Shown: positions 16,201 through 24,998, counted from the stretch's first letter. The stretch: 64,000 nucleotides of DNA from Thermoproteota archaeon (GCA_027491915.1 JAOZGC010000002.1:124001-188000), one strand, 5' to 3'. The notes: generated by a model not told the origin, from the sequence alone. Program-made: numbers and translations.

Positions 16201-17803
16201 GGACACCCCTCTCCAGGGCCTCCGAGATCCTCCTGCCGTAAGGCCCCCTCTTGGCCAGGGATATTCTTCCCCTGGAATCGGTGACGAACCTGCCTATCTC
16301 ACCGCCCTCATCCCTGATGGAAACCTCAATCGAGGCATTCTCCGGTCCCAAATCAACCACTAGGATGTGTTTTTTCCTCCTGATGCTATACCTGAGACCT
16401 GCCTCCTCCTCGGCCCCCTCGACGTGCCCGCGTCTCACCCGGGAGGGGCCCCCCCTACCGAGGGGCATCACAACTATCTCGTCGCCGAACTTGTATATCT
16501 CGTATTCCGGCCTCCCCGTCTCGAAATCGCTTACGGTCACCACCGGCCTGGCCAGAGAGGGATCCCTCATTCCGGTCGGCAGCTTGACGGATATCCTGAG
16601 ACCGTATACTTTCTCGACCTTTCCACCTTGAATGAAGATAACCGTGTCCACCACGTGCGGCAGGACGCCCAGGTCCACCCTCCCTATGAACCTCTGAATT
16701 GCCTCTATCGGCGATCCGCAGTGCACCACCCCCACCATTCCTATCCCAGCCAACCTCATGTCGGTGAATATGGAGAAGTCCTCATCCCTTCTCATCTCGT
16801 CGAAGGCGACGTAATCCGGCCTGACCAGGAGGAGGAGATCTACGGTGTTGGCGAAGCTCCCGTCCAACCTGCCGTACTGAGTGACCTCCGGCCCAACCAT
16901 CAGGTCCCTGGGCGACTCGAGAGTCTTCACTATCTTACCCATCGACCTGTAGAACTCGATCAACGCGCTGGTGAACGTGGTTTTCCCGGATCCCGGGGGG
17001 CCGGCGATGATCAACCCCTCCGCCCGCAGGGAGAGCCTCTCCCTGAGCCTATCGCTCAGGTCGTAGTCGTCCAGCGTCACCCTGACCAGCGGCCTGACGG
17101 CGGTGATCTCTATGCCGTTAGAAAAGGGTGGGAACGCCACCAGAATCCTGTACTCCCCCATCTGAATCACGTAGGCATCCCTCCTCTTGACCTCTAGGAA
17201 GGCCTCCGGATCGAGCTTCGCAGTCTCTATCACCCAATAAGCAAGTCTTCTCATCTCTTCCGACCGTAAGGGCTCTTCTCTCAGCTTGACCAGTTTGAAT
17301 TCTCCCGGTCTGCCCATCTTCGCCATGGGAGGGGCTCCTTCCTTGAGGTGGACGCTCATGACCCCGGGTTCGAAGAAATCTCTGACGTCCCCCGCCGCGC
17401 AGATCGAGCCCGCGTACGTCACCTTTACTCCCCTGTTCTTCAGCACGAGCGCCCTGACTCCATCTCCCGTCAGTACCCTGGCGCCGTTCTCCATGGCCAG
17501 GGAGATCAGGGCGTCCGTTCCCTTCTTCCCCGACTTCGTCTCAGCTATCTCAAATCTCAACACCTTACCCTCTGCCTCCATCCTCCTTAGATCATCTATC
17601 TCGGCCAGGCCCACCAGGGCCCTCTTGTCTCCCAACCTGGCCGACCTCTCAAATTCCGCCACCACGTAGTCCGGGATCAGGATCTCCCTTCCCGAGATGT
17701 GGCTGACCAGGCTCTCGTCCTTCAGGAGGGAGTTGAGCAGAACGTACTCGTCCAGCACCACCCTATCAGGTTCGGCCTGGGAGCCCCCCCCAGCCGCCCT
17801 CAT
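16178..17803 (-). CDS. PIN-domain and PilT/VirB11-like ATPase (COG1855)
   Basis: A 541-residue multidomain protein conserved in archaea. Residues 14-135 are a PIN-type nuclease-like domain with acidic residues at VLDEY, TDALI (D97) and LTGD (D114). The central domain is a secretion-type ATPase with Walker A at G258-T265 (GPPGSGKT), Asp-box VAFDEMR and GVVHCGSP. The last about 90 residues resemble a KH-like RNA-binding fold. The combination suggests an RNA-acting nuclease with ATP-driven remodelling, but its cellular role is not established. Confidence 0.87.
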   Translation of the reverse strand: MRAAGGGSQAEPDRVVLDEYVLLNSLLKDESLVSHISGREILIPDYVVAEFERSARLGDKRALVGLAEIDDLRRMEAEGKVLRFEIAETKSGKKGTDALISLAMENGARVLTGDGVRALVLKNRGVKVTYAGSICAAGDVRDFFEPGVMSVHLKEGAPPMAKMGRPGEFKLVKLREEPLRSEEMRRLAYWVIETAKLDPEAFLEVKRRDAYVIQMGEYRILVAFPPFSNGIEITAVRPLVRVTLDDYDLSDRLRERLSLRAEGLIIAGPPGSGKTTFTSALIEFYRSMGKIVKTLESPRDLMVGPEVTQYGRLDGSFANTVDLLLLVRPDYVAFDEMRRDEDFSIFTDMRLAGIGMVGVVHCGSPIEAIQRFIGRVDLGVLPHVVDTVIFIQGGKVEKVYGLRISVKLPTGMRDPSLARPVVTVSDFETGRPEYEIYKFGDEIVVMPLGRGGPSRVRRGHVEGAEEEAGLRYSIRRKKHILVVDLGPENASIEVSIRDEGGEIGRFVTDSRGRISLAKRGPYGRRISEALERGVLRIYRLR

Positions 17804-17888
17804 GCCGCTTGCCCCCCACTTAGACGCGGGCCGCCGCCCCGAAACGGGCCCACCCTAGACGAATCGGTCTCGCGCGTTCCAATACCCC

Positions 17889-18464
17889 TCAGAACAACTC
17901 CCCCTCCAGGAGGGTCTTCGGGGCGACGAAGATGTAATAATTCTCCTTGCCAGAGATCTCGCTCATGACCCGAGCTGCCAGGGCAGAAACCGGATTCTTC
18001 ATCCCGGTTCTCTCCTCCAGATCGGAGTAGCTGGAGAAGGGTCTCTCTTCCCTGGCCTCCAATATGCGCCCCAGCATCTTTTTGCCGACCCCGGGAATAA
18101 GCTCCAGTTGATGCAGTCTCCTCGTTATTGGGACTGCCTGATTGAAAAACTCTATGAAGAAAGCCTCCCCCTCTGTGAGTATCCTCCTAACCGCGTCCTC
18201 GAGACTCTGCCTCGCCGACGGATGGAGCTCCTCATAGTCTAGATACCTCAAGAATCTGCTGACCTCCTCCCTCGGTCCCCTCCCCACGTAGACCTTCTGT
18301 CCCTCCTCAACCTCGACACCCTGCCTGAGGGAGAACTCCATCAATATGAAGTACCTGTCTCCTATTACCTGGACCACCCGCCTCCTGGATACCTCCACCC
18401 CCAGCACGTAGGCCCAGTTATCGTGGGGTCTCTTTTTCCCGCTAGAATACCTCCACAAGATCAA
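17889..18464 (-). CDS. DUF655 nucleic-acid-binding protein
   Basis: A 191-residue archaeal protein (COG1491). The first about 100 residues form an OB-like beta domain (WAYVLGVEV, GQKVYVGRGPREEVSRF), followed by helix-hairpin-helix motifs (LELIPGVGKKMLGRILEAREERPF). It is typically found just after rpl21e and rpoF, exactly as here, and overlaps rpoF by 4 nt. A role in rRNA handling or transcription-translation coupling is inferred from this conserved neighbourhood only; the usual downstream ksgA gene is not present here. Confidence 0.85.
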   Translation of the reverse strand: MILWRYSSGKKRPHDNWAYVLGVEVSRRRVVQVIGDRYFILMEFSLRQGVEVEEGQKVYVGRGPREEVSRFLRYLDYEELHPSARQSLEDAVRRILTEGEAFFIEFFNQAVPITRRLHQLELIPGVGKKMLGRILEAREERPFSSYSDLEERTGMKNPVSALAARVMSEISGKENYYIFVAPKTLLEGELF

Positions 18465-18799
18465 TCGCCCTCCTTTAGGGTCCTTAGGATCTCCAGTATC
18501 CTCGAGTACGCCTCGTCTCCCAGAAGCGGGTAGGACTTGTAGAGGAAAACTCTCAACTCATCTTTGGTCTCGGGTATCACGTTAACCAGATTTATGGCGT
18601 CCTCCTCATCTAGATTGAACTCCTCAACCAGTCTGTTCACCGCGGCCCTAGCCGCCTCGGCGTCCTCCACCTTGACGAACTTCGCCAGGTACTCCATGAG
18701 CCTCTTCTGATCAGAAGTCAGTGATGCCTGCTCGGACGCCCATCGTGAGAAGACGAGAGCCTTAACTTCTGAGAGGGTCAGGGGCCTCTTGTTGGGCAA
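18461..18799 (-). CDS. rpoF: RNA polymerase subunit F (Rpb4 homologue)
   Basis: A 112-residue helical protein that pairs with RpoE (Rpb7) to form the polymerase stalk. The C-terminal HRDC-like helices (DAINLVNVIPETKDELRVFLYKSYPLL) are characteristic. Located 3 nt after eL21 and overlapping DUF655 by 4 nt, an order conserved across archaea. RpoE is not in this window. Confidence 0.9.
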   Translation of the reverse strand: MPNKRPLTLSEVKALVFSRWASEQASLTSDQKRLMEYLAKFVKVEDAEAARAAVNRLVEEFNLDEEDAINLVNVIPETKDELRVFLYKSYPLLGDEAYSRILEILRTLKEGD

Positions 18800-18802
18800 G
18801 CT

Positions 18803-19129
18803 TCAACCCTCTCTCCAACTCACCGGCTCGCGATGTGGTCTCAGGTGGACGGGCGAGACTATGAGGTGCTTTAACTTCTTCCCGAGCCTCACGTCCACCA
18901 GGTAGGCGCCCCCCCTCCTGCCGGTCACCACCCCAACCTTCCCTTGATACCTCCTGTGGGGCATTCCCCTCCTCTCAGAGGGGGTCACGTCTATCACAAC
19001 CTTCTGGCCGACCTCGAACCTCTGAAGGTACCTAGATACCGGGGGCATCCCCTTCTCCCTCGGGCCCTTCTTCAGGAACTTCCTGGATTTATGTAGGTAT
19101 CCCGCCGACCTCTTCCCCAAGAAACTCAC
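18803..19129 (-). CDS. rpl21e: Ribosomal protein eL21
   Basis: A basic 108-residue large-subunit protein. The N-terminal GYLHKSRKFLKKGPREKG motif, the KOW-like beta barrel (QKVVIDVTPSERRGMPHRRYQG) and VVTGRRGGAYLV match eL21. ATG 19129 overlaps the pus10 stop by 4 nt, so it is translationally coupled to the tRNA modification gene ahead of it. Confidence 0.93.
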   Translation of the reverse strand: MSFLGKRSAGYLHKSRKFLKKGPREKGMPPVSRYLQRFEVGQKVVIDVTPSERRGMPHRRYQGKVGVVTGRRGGAYLVDVRLGKKLKHLIVSPVHLRPHREPVSWREG

Positions 19130-20334
19130 CTCTGGCGAGAGGAGCCTGTCGGGTTCACCACGGCGAGTACATCGAGCTCCCTACAAAAAGCTTTTTTCCC
19201 CAACAGGGAGGCGACGCTTGGCCTAGTTCTTCCATCGTCTCCTGATATCAGCTCCTTGACATATAATCCACCGTCACATATTACAATTATTTTAAAAGAT
19301 TTTCCGTCTAATGGCCATGTTTTTACCCGATATACCCTCTTCTCCCTTACCATGTCGGCCCTCCTCTTTAGGACCCTGCGCGGCGTCCTCTGGGATATCA
19401 CCGCGCCGCTGAGGGCCCTCTCAATCAAGGCCAGGTCTCCCAAGTCGTACCCCCCCTCCACCTCAACCCGACACCTGTAGACCTTCTTGCTCTTGGGAGA
19501 CTCTTCTTTTAACCGGATCACGGTCCCCCAATCGCTGTAACTGAGCTCGGACACCTCAATCCTCCCGCCCGCCTTGAGGTTGATCTCCTCTCTGAGCCTC
19601 TCCAAGTCGGCTCTCCTCTTCCTGGGTCTCCTGATCTCAAGGACGAAGGGCCGACCCGTCCCCAGCATCCGCGCGTCGACGTCCTCCCGGCCCGCCCCGT
19701 GCAGCCTGTAGTCTTCTCCCCCGAACGCCTCCACGGCGGGTTCTCCTATCATCTCCTCCACGGACGGATTGTCCGGGTTGGCCTCTCCACCGTATCTCGT
19801 CTGGGGAATGCCCCTGACGAGCTTCTTGTACCTGCCAAATATCAAGACTGGCGCAAACCTAACCGAGACCCTACCAGCCTCGAAATCCAATAGTCCCTCG
19901 GCCTCCGGCCTGTGGGGGTCTATCTCCGTACCGGGAAACTTTTCCACCACGAAGGCGTCCACGTACCTAGATATGGTAACCTTTATCGCCTGAGGAGAGG
20001 AAGGGACCAGAGAGGCCCTCAACTCGTCGAAGTTCTCCTCTACTTCCGGGGGTATCCTCGTCCCAGACTTAAAAGACTTGAACTCGACATCTTCCAGCTC
20101 CCGCGTGAGCTCTTCCAACAACGCGTCCAGTTTTTCCTCAAAGAGACCTCCACACACCGAACAACCTCCGCTCAGGTCGGCCGCCGAATTGGAATCCCGG
20201 ATCTCTCTCAAGATCTCTCCAGCTCTCCCGACGGGATCATCGCCCAACTCTCCCGCCAAGAGGCTCGCAAGGCAGAATCGACATATCGGCCCCCTGGCCA
20301 GCGCCTCGGCCACCAGCCCGCCATTTTCCGCCAT
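19126..20334 (-). CDS. pus10: tRNA pseudouridine synthase Pus10
   Basis: Makes pseudouridine 54 (and often 55) in the T-loop of archaeal tRNA. The N-terminal THUMP-related region carries a zinc site (CRFC and CSVCGG); the catalytic Asp lies in GAGREDVDARMLG, followed by GRPFVLEIRRPRKR. I prefer ATG 20334, preceded by AAGGTG at a good distance; GTG 20352 is an alternative. An AT-rich codon island lies at about 19240-19320. The gene heads a four-gene operon with eL21, rpoF and DUF655. Confidence 0.92.
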   Translation of the reverse strand: MAENGGLVAEALARGPICRFCLASLLAGELGDDPVGRAGEILREIRDSNSAADLSGGCSVCGGLFEEKLDALLEELTRELEDVEFKSFKSGTRIPPEVEENFDELRASLVPSSPQAIKVTISRYVDAFVVEKFPGTEIDPHRPEAEGLLDFEAGRVSVRFAPVLIFGRYKKLVRGIPQTRYGGEANPDNPSVEEMIGEPAVEAFGGEDYRLHGAGREDVDARMLGTGRPFVLEIRRPRKRRADLERLREEINLKAGGRIEVSELSYSDWGTVIRLKEESPKSKKVYRCRVEVEGGYDLGDLALIERALSGAVISQRTPRRVLKRRADMVREKRVYRVKTWPLDGKSFKIIVICDGGLYVKELISGDDGRTRPSVASLLGKKAFCRELDVLAVVNPTGSSRQR

Positions 20335-20367
20335 AGGGGCACCTTGGGCCACGCGGTGAAGTCCGCC

Positions 20368-20769
20368 TCACCTGGTCCTTATCACCTTCTTCTTGCCCAG
20401 CGCGACCCAATACTCCACCTCGACTCCTGGCTCCAGCCTACCGGCGACCTCCGGATCCAGATCGTCAACGCTCACTTCGAATACGTCCTCGTAGTTCTCC
20501 ATGTCCATTATCTGAACGATACCGCCGCTGACTGAGATGACCTGTCCAACCCTCTTGTCTATTATGGGTATCTCGACGTCCGCCCCGGCGGGGAATATCC
20601 TGGACCTCCTGTTCCCGTCGAACAAACCCCTGGCTTCTATCCTCACCTTGGCGGCCCCGTGCTTCCCGGGCTTTGACTTGGAGACGTCCAGGACGACGCA
20701 CGGCTCCCCATCTATCACTATGTAACTTCCTTTCCTCAGATCTCCGGCAGAACCGTGGGTTATCCCCAT
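20368..20769 (-). CDS. eif5a: Translation factor aIF5A
   Basis: A 133-residue factor that relieves ribosome stalling, especially at polyproline. The Lys that is converted to hypusine or deoxyhypusine sits in SKPGKHGAAKVRIEA; the C-terminal OB domain follows. The upstream gap (20770-20808) contains GATTATTAGC, a plausible weak TATA element. Deoxyhypusine synthase is not in this window. Confidence 0.94.
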   Translation of the reverse strand: MGITHGSAGDLRKGSYIVIDGEPCVVLDVSKSKPGKHGAAKVRIEARGLFDGNRRSRIFPAGADVEIPIIDKRVGQVISVSGGIVQIMDMENYEDVFEVSVDDLDPEVAGRLEPGVEVEYWVALGKKKVIRTR

Positions 20770-20808
20770 GAGGTCACCCGGGTAGGAAGCTCATCCAGAT
20801 GCTAATAA

Positions 20809-21243
20809 TCACCTATACGACTTCTGGAAGCGTGCCCTGGCCCTTCTTCCCCCGTACTTCTTTGGCTCCCTCTGTCTCGGGTCGCCAGCCAATATGGTCC
20901 TGTCGTACTCCTTGTACAAGTTCTCCAACTCCTTAGATCCCGTGTAGGCAACCAGCGCCCTGCCTATCGCCATCCTGACGGCGTCAGCCTGCCCCATGAA
21001 TCCTCCTCCCTTGACCCTGACCCAGATGTCGACGCCGCCGATCACGTCCTCTCCGGCTAGCCAGAGAGGTTCTAATATCTTCATTCTAACGAACTCGTTT
21101 GGCGCGTAGACTTCAACGGGTCTTCCGTTGATGAACAACCTACCGCTTCCGGGGGTAAGCCTGGCGAACGCCCTGGCCGTTTTCCTCCTGGCTGATGCGT
21201 ATACGACCCGCCCACCGCGGCTCTCAGAAACCAACACCCTCAC
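20809..21243 (-). CDS. rps9: Ribosomal protein uS9
   Basis: A 144-residue small-subunit protein whose C-terminal tail (GGRRARARFQKSYR) reaches the P-site tRNA; VYASARRKTARAFARL and PLWLAGEDVIGGVDIWVRVKGGG are typical. GTG 21243 gives the longest frame; TTG 21234 fits the Shine-Dalgarno GGAGGTGA better. It overlaps uL13 by 20 nt in the conserved archaeal order eL18-uL13-uS9. The usual next genes rpoN and rpoK are absent. Confidence 0.93.
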   Translation of the reverse strand: MRVLVSESRGGRVVYASARRKTARAFARLTPGSGRLFINGRPVEVYAPNEFVRMKILEPLWLAGEDVIGGVDIWVRVKGGGFMGQADAVRMAIGRALVAYTGSKELENLYKEYDRTILAGDPRQREPKKYGGRRARARFQKSYR

Positions 21244-21697
21244 CTCCTCTCCACCCCATCCTCTCAGCCAGCCAGCCCAGGGTCACGTAATCCCTCCTCT
21301 TCTTGGGTTTGAGGTGTTCTACGGTGTAATCCTTTGGCATCCGGATGGCCCTCTCCAACTCTATCCCCGGAGGGATCCCGATATAGACCCTTATCCTCCG
21401 CATGGCCTCCCTGCCCCTCGGCTTCTTGATGGGAAGCATCCCTCTTATGGTCTTCCACAGGATCCTGTCTGGCACTCGAGGCTGCACCGGTCCCTTCTCG
21501 GGGCTGGGCTTTCCCTGGATGCGCCTCCTCTTGAGGTATTTTTCCAGAATTGACCTCCTATTCCCCGTGATGACTGCCCTCTCCGCCCTTATTATAGTCA
21601 CCCTTTTACCCTCCAAGGCCGCCTTGGCGGCATAGCTGGCCAGCCTACCCAGTATGGCGCCGTCCGCGTCTATGATTAGATCCCGTCCGCCGCCCAA
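21224..21697 (-). CDS. rpl13: Ribosomal protein uL13
   Basis: A 157-residue large-subunit protein. The opening IIDADGAILGRLASYAAKAAL, ITGNRRSILEKYLKRR and the PVQPRVPDRILWKTIRGMLP segment are diagnostic. TTG 21697 is the only suitable start before the first conserved strand and lies 13 nt after the eL18 stop. Confidence 0.94.
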   Translation of the reverse strand: MGGGRDLIIDADGAILGRLASYAAKAALEGKRVTIIRAERAVITGNRRSILEKYLKRRRIQGKPSPEKGPVQPRVPDRILWKTIRGMLPIKKPRGREAMRRIRVYIGIPPGIELERAIRMPKDYTVEHLKPKKRRDYVTLGWLAERMGWRGGEGVGF

Positions 21698-21710
21698 GAG
21701 GCATCACCTC

Positions 21711-22073
21711 TCATACCACTATCCGCACTCCTGTCCCCTTGGGGTTCTCTCCGACGGCTTCCACGAGGCTGATGGCCCTACCACCCACCCTTTCTATCTT
21801 CTTCCTGGCGGAGACCGAAAACTTGAGCGCGGCCACCGTGATCGACTTTGTCAAGTCGCCGAACGCCAGTACCTTCCCCGGGACGACCACGAAATCTCCC
21901 TCCGAGGCGAGCCTCTCTATCTTCCCCAGGTTGACCTCTACCCTCCTCCTGGGGGAAGATATCTTATCGGCCACCGCCAGCCACACTCTGGCCTGATTTT
22001 CCCTCCCCGCCTTCTTGAGGGCCCTGTAAGCTATTCTTATCTCCTCACTAGTCGGACCGCTCGGCTTGGGCAA
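21711..22073 (-). CDS. rpl18e: Ribosomal protein eL18
   Basis: With start TTG 22073 the product has 120 residues, the usual archaeal length, beginning MPKPSGPTSEEIRIAYRAL. The family core EVNLGKIERLASEGDFVVVPGKVL and ending NPKGTGVRIVV are intact. The open frame extends up to 22181 across the tRNA-Leu gene, but a TATA box at 22101-22112 supports a near-leaderless start at 22073. First gene of the eL18-uL13-uS9 operon. Confidence 0.92.
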   Translation of the reverse strand: MPKPSGPTSEEIRIAYRALKKAGRENQARVWLAVADKISSPRRRVEVNLGKIERLASEGDFVVVPGKVLAFGDLTKSITVAALKFSVSARKKIERVGGRAISLVEAVGENPKGTGVRIVV

Positions 22074-22100
22074 GCCTATCCCGGAGCCGGGCGCGGCGGG

Positions 22101-22112
22101 TGATAAATAAAC
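22101..22112 (-). promoter_or_regulatory. TATA box for eL18 operon
   Basis: GTTTATTTATCA on the minus strand lies just after the tRNA-Leu 3' end and 33 nt before the chosen TTG. Confidence 0.55.
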
Positions 22113-22126
22113 GTGACCACCGAATC

Positions 22127-22215
22127 TGGTGCGGGGGGTGGGATTCGAACCCACGCGGGCCTGCGCCCACTCGGCCCTCAACCGAGCGCCTTGGACCTGG
22201 CTTGGCTACCCCCGC
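22127..22215 (-). tRNA. tRNA-Leu (anticodon GAG), CCA encoded
   Basis: Reading the minus strand: acceptor GCGGGGG pairs with CCCCCGC, the D arm is GCC/GGC, the anticodon arm is CTCGG-TTGAGGG-CCGAG with anticodon GAG, a long class II variable arm follows, and the T arm is GTGGG-TTCGAAT-CCCAC. The discriminator is A and the 3' CCA is encoded. No intron is seen. The tRNA-Leu upstream of eL18-uL13-uS9 is an arrangement also known from haloarchaea. Confidence 0.95.
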
Positions 22216-22233
22216 AACCTCTGGGTTCGTCTC

Positions 22234-22249
22234 CCGAAATATAATCTTG
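22234..22249 (-). promoter_or_regulatory. TATA box for tRNA-Leu
   Basis: GATTATATTTC on the minus strand is centred about 26 nt upstream of the tRNA 5' end, just after the rpoD stop codon. Confidence 0.6.
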
Positions 22250-22254
22250 TCGAG

Positions 22255-23058
22255 CTATCCCCCGCCCTCCGCATTGGATATTTTCTCCTTCAATGAGTTA
22301 AATTTTTTCAATAATTCGTCCGTCGCTGCCACGAGAATTTCCCCTATTGTCAGGGCTTCGGTAGTCTCAAAGCTCATGATGAACCGACTGCCGTCCCAGT
22401 CCTCCACCTCGACGGATTCAGGATCCCTTCTCCTCTGGACCTCAATGCAGTCCTCCAACCCAGGGCAGTCTAGGTAACTCTCAACGACGTAATCTCCCCC
22501 TTCTTTCCTGAAGGAACCGTCGGGGCACCTCTCGACGTACTTCCTGCAGGCCCTGACGGCCCCTCCCCTCAACCTGTAGATCGGGTAATAGGAGTATCCG
22601 AGCCCGCTGACCGCCTGCCACTTGCTGTGCCACTTGCCTTTTCCCATCCTCACTATGGCCTCCAACTTTATCCTGGCTCCTTTGTGCATCTTCACTATGG
22701 GTATCCTCTCGTTCGCCGGGATCACAACCGGATCTGAGCTGACCAGATCCCCAGAGTAGACGATCTCCCCGTCCTCCTCTGCAACCCTGTCCAGACTAAG
22801 GGTGACCACCTTCCCATCTCCTACGGAATATGATCTAAGATCGGTCCTTATGGGCACCATCGCCAACCTGTGAGCCACGTACTCGTCAAAGTAGTGGGTC
22901 GTGTTGGTGAAGAAGACGACCTCGTCGACGGCCATGACCGGAACCTCGCCGAGGAGGGCCCTCCTAAAGGCGTTTGCGAGCGCCGGATTGGCTTTTTCTA
23001 AAACAAATTTCACGGAAATTGGTGTATGAGATACTATCTTAATCCGCATCCTCACCAC
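22255..23058 (-). CDS. rpoD: RNA polymerase subunit D (Rpb3 homologue)
   Basis: Assembly-platform subunit, 267 residues. The alpha-like motif FRRALLGEVPVMAVDEVVFFTNTT and the RLAMVPIRTDL strand are clear. The inserted domain has four cysteines arranged as C-x5-C and C-x5-C, reminiscent of the ferredoxin-like insertion that binds an Fe-S cluster in some archaeal RpoD, but the compact CxxCxxC pattern is missing, so cluster binding is uncertain. GTG 23058 overlaps the preceding unknown gene by 20 nt; ATG 23049 is an alternative. Confidence 0.94.
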   Translation of the reverse strand: MVRMRIKIVSHTPISVKFVLEKANPALANAFRRALLGEVPVMAVDEVVFFTNTTHYFDEYVAHRLAMVPIRTDLRSYSVGDGKVVTLSLDRVAEEDGEIVYSGDLVSSDPVVIPANERIPIVKMHKGARIKLEAIVRMGKGKWHSKWQAVSGLGYSYYPIYRLRGGAVRACRKYVERCPDGSFRKEGGDYVVESYLDCPGLEDCIEVQRRRDPESVEVEDWDGSRFIMSFETTEALTIGEILVAATDELLKKFNSLKEKISNAEGGG

Positions 23059-23998
23059 CCTTCTCCGACAGCACCCGGGCCCAGGGATTGTCCCGGGCGA
23101 ACTCCTCTATCAACTCGAAGGATATTGAACCTTCCGGGGGCGGGATCACCGCCTCGTCTTCCTCCCCCCTCGAGGTCGCAGTGGTCTCCTCTCCCTCCGT
23201 AGGTCGTCCTCTGGCCCCCGCCACATCACGGACGATAGATCTCCCCGAAATCGGAGCCGTTCCGGCTCTCTCCCTCGGGAGGTTTTGGAAGCCTGCCAGA
23301 TCTGAATTGATCTCTTCCCACAACGGCGGGATGCGGTCGGCGGAGCGGACAGCGATCTCCCTGTCGGCCAGCAACTTGACTATGGTCTCCAATAGATCCA
23401 ACCTCTTCTCCAGAGACCTTAACCTCTCCCGGAAGAGCTCCTCTCGGGCGGCCCCTTCACCCACCTCTCTTCCCCCTCTCGGGGGCACCACCGAGACATC
23501 GGCCTGCCGCGCGTCAAATGGGAGCCCACGATCGGTCCCGCTGGCTCCCGGGACAGGCCTCACACCCGCCCTATCTCCCTGGAGGGACATCCTGTCGAGG
23601 CTGAGCAGTTGTCCCACAACCTCTCCCCTTACGGAGAGTGAAGAGAGACTCCTAAGCTGTATTCTATCGAATATTTGCCGGTAAGCGGGCCTCTCCCTTG
23701 CCTGCGCCTCTATGAACTCTCTTAGCTCCTCGAGCTCCTCCGGCCTGATCCAGACGTGTATGGCAGATAGCTTCAATCCCCTCCCCTTGGCGTCGGAGAG
23801 CAGGGCTGCGAGCCACCGCAGGAACTCCCTCCCGGCGTCCCCGTCGTATATCGCCGACGCCACGTTTATTCTCCTGCCTGCCTTCAGATCCAGACTGAGA
23901 TAGGCCGAGGCCTCGTCCGGACCCGGTTCCAGCACCTCGGCTTCTATACCGCGCTCCCTGTACCAGTGCATCAAGAGGTCCGCGGCCGAAATGGGCAA
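23039..23998 (-). CDS. Unrecognised 319-residue protein inside the RNA polymerase/ribosomal operon
   Basis: I do not recognise this protein. Residues 1-135 look like an ordered alpha/beta domain (INVASAIYDGDAGREFL, LKLSAIHVWIRPEELEELREF). Residues 136-183 are a Gly/Pro/Arg linker, 184-212 a strong coiled coil (RERLRSLEKRLDLLETIVKLL), 240-290 a charged disordered stretch, and 291-314 a compact C-terminal motif (FELIEEFARDNPWARVL). It lies where uS11 is normally followed directly by rpoD. TTG 23998 sits 30 nt after its own TATA box; ATG 23971 is an alternative. It overlaps rpoD by 20 nt, so it is co-transcribed with it. Confidence 0.75.
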   Translation of the reverse strand: MPISAADLLMHWYRERGIEAEVLEPGPDEASAYLSLDLKAGRRINVASAIYDGDAGREFLRWLAALLSDAKGRGLKLSAIHVWIRPEELEELREFIEAQARERPAYRQIFDRIQLRSLSSLSVRGEVVGQLLSLDRMSLQGDRAGVRPVPGASGTDRGLPFDARQADVSVVPPRGGREVGEGAAREELFRERLRSLEKRLDLLETIVKLLADREIAVRSADRIPPLWEEINSDLAGFQNLPRERAGTAPISGRSIVRDVAGARGRPTEGEETTATSRGEEDEAVIPPPEGSISFELIEEFARDNPWARVLSEKGGEDAD

Positions 23999-24022
23999 CC
24001 CTAACTCCTTTACCCCCAGACC

Positions 24023-24033
24023 GTTATAATAAA
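24023..24033 (-). promoter_or_regulatory. Internal TATA box ahead of the unknown gene and rpoD
   Basis: TTTATTATAAC on the minus strand is just past the uS11 stop and centred 30 nt from TTG 23998. It would let the unknown gene and rpoD be transcribed independently of uS13-uS4-uS11. Confidence 0.6.
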
Positions 24034-24037
24034 TGAT

Positions 24038-24436
24038 TCAGACCCTCCTGCCCCTCCTGCCGTGGGGCCTGCGAGTCCCGTCGTGAGGTATCGGCGTGAC
24101 CTCCTCCACCCTTATTATCAGCATGCCGGATCTGGCCAATCCCCTTATTGCCGCCGCGGCGCCCGGCCCAGGTATCCTGCTCTTTATGCCCCCGGGAGCC
24201 CTAACCTTGACTATCAACTGGTTCACCCCCTTGGACAAGGCCTCCTTCGCGGCCGCCATGGCCGCCTTCAGGGCGGCGTAAGGGGATCCCTCGAGTCTGT
24301 CCGCGTCGACGAACATCCCTCCAGATGCCCTGGCTATGGTCTCCCCGCCGGTTACGTCTGTTATGTGGACTATCGTGTCGTTGAACGAGGAGTATATGTG
24401 GGCCACTCCAATCCTACCTTTCTTCGGCTGCGACAT
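24038..24436 (-). CDS. rps11: Ribosomal protein uS11
   Basis: A 132-residue platform protein: [41 protein letters not shown] and the ending [20 protein letters not shown] are diagnostic. It overlaps uS4 by 23 nt within the alpha-type operon. Confidence 0.96.
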   Translation of the reverse strand: MSQPKKGRIGVAHIYSSFNDTIVHITDVTGGETIARASGGMFVDADRLEGSPYAALKAAMAAAKEALSKGVNQLIVKVRAPGGIKSRIPGPGAAAAIRGLARSGMLIIRVEEVTPIPHDGTRRPHGRRGRRV

Positions 24437-24986
24437 TCTCTATCTCACCTCCCACGACTCCCTCGGGGGTCTCTTGACCGGACTCGGTGGACTCTCCTCC
24501 CTCGGAGAGGCACGAGGGATGGCGACACTCTATCAGATCCTCCTCGTCCGACCTGACAAGATAACCGGGCTGCCTGATCCTCCTCCCGGCCACGTATATG
24601 TGCCCGTGAACCACAAACTGCCTGGCCTGATAGGGCGTCCTCGCGAATCCCTTCTGCCACACCAGGGTCTGGAGTCTCCTCTTCAGGAAGTCTTCGGCCG
24701 TCAGATCGAGGAGGCTGTCGACGGTTGCATCCTCGCCCAGCACCCCGAGCCTCCTGAGCCTCTCCATAACCGGCCTCAGCTTCCTCTCTGCCTCCTCCGG
24801 GCCGACGGCCAGATACTTCCTAACCAGCCGTCTATATCTCTTGGCCAGGTAGGCGGCCCTCCAGAGCTCCCTCTTGTTCCTTATTCCATAAATCCCAGCG
24901 AGCCTGTTGGTCTCTTCGAGCATGAATCTGTCCCATGGTTTGAGAGGTCTCTCATATTTCTTCCTTGGTTTCTTTGGATCTCCCAA
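24414..24986 (-). CDS. rps4: Ribosomal protein uS4
   Basis: A 190-residue primary 16S-binding protein. An N-terminal basic segment and helical domain precede an S4-type RNA-binding domain around [19 protein letters not shown]. The last about 35 residues are an acidic, Ser/Glu-rich tail ([16 protein letters not shown]), longer than in many archaea and overlapping the uS11 start. Confidence 0.95.
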   Translation of the reverse strand: MGDPKKPRKKYERPLKPWDRFMLEETNRLAGIYGIRNKRELWRAAYLAKRYRRLVRKYLAVGPEEAERKLRPVMERLRRLGVLGEDATVDSLLDLTAEDFLKRRLQTLVWQKGFARTPYQARQFVVHGHIYVAGRRIRQPGYLVRSDEEDLIECRHPSCLSEGGESTESGQETPEGVVGGEIENVAAEER

Positions 24987-24998
24987 AGATGTCTCACC

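Noticed and set aside
17804-17888. GC-rich gap between DUF655 and the PIN-ATPase as an sRNA gene
   Set aside because: It contains a short CCCG/CGGG hairpin but no TATA box, C/D or H/ACA boxes.
21711-22181. 156-residue version of eL18 starting inside tRNA-Leu
   Set aside because: The first 36 residues are translated tRNA and promoter sequence; TTG 22073 gives the standard family length.
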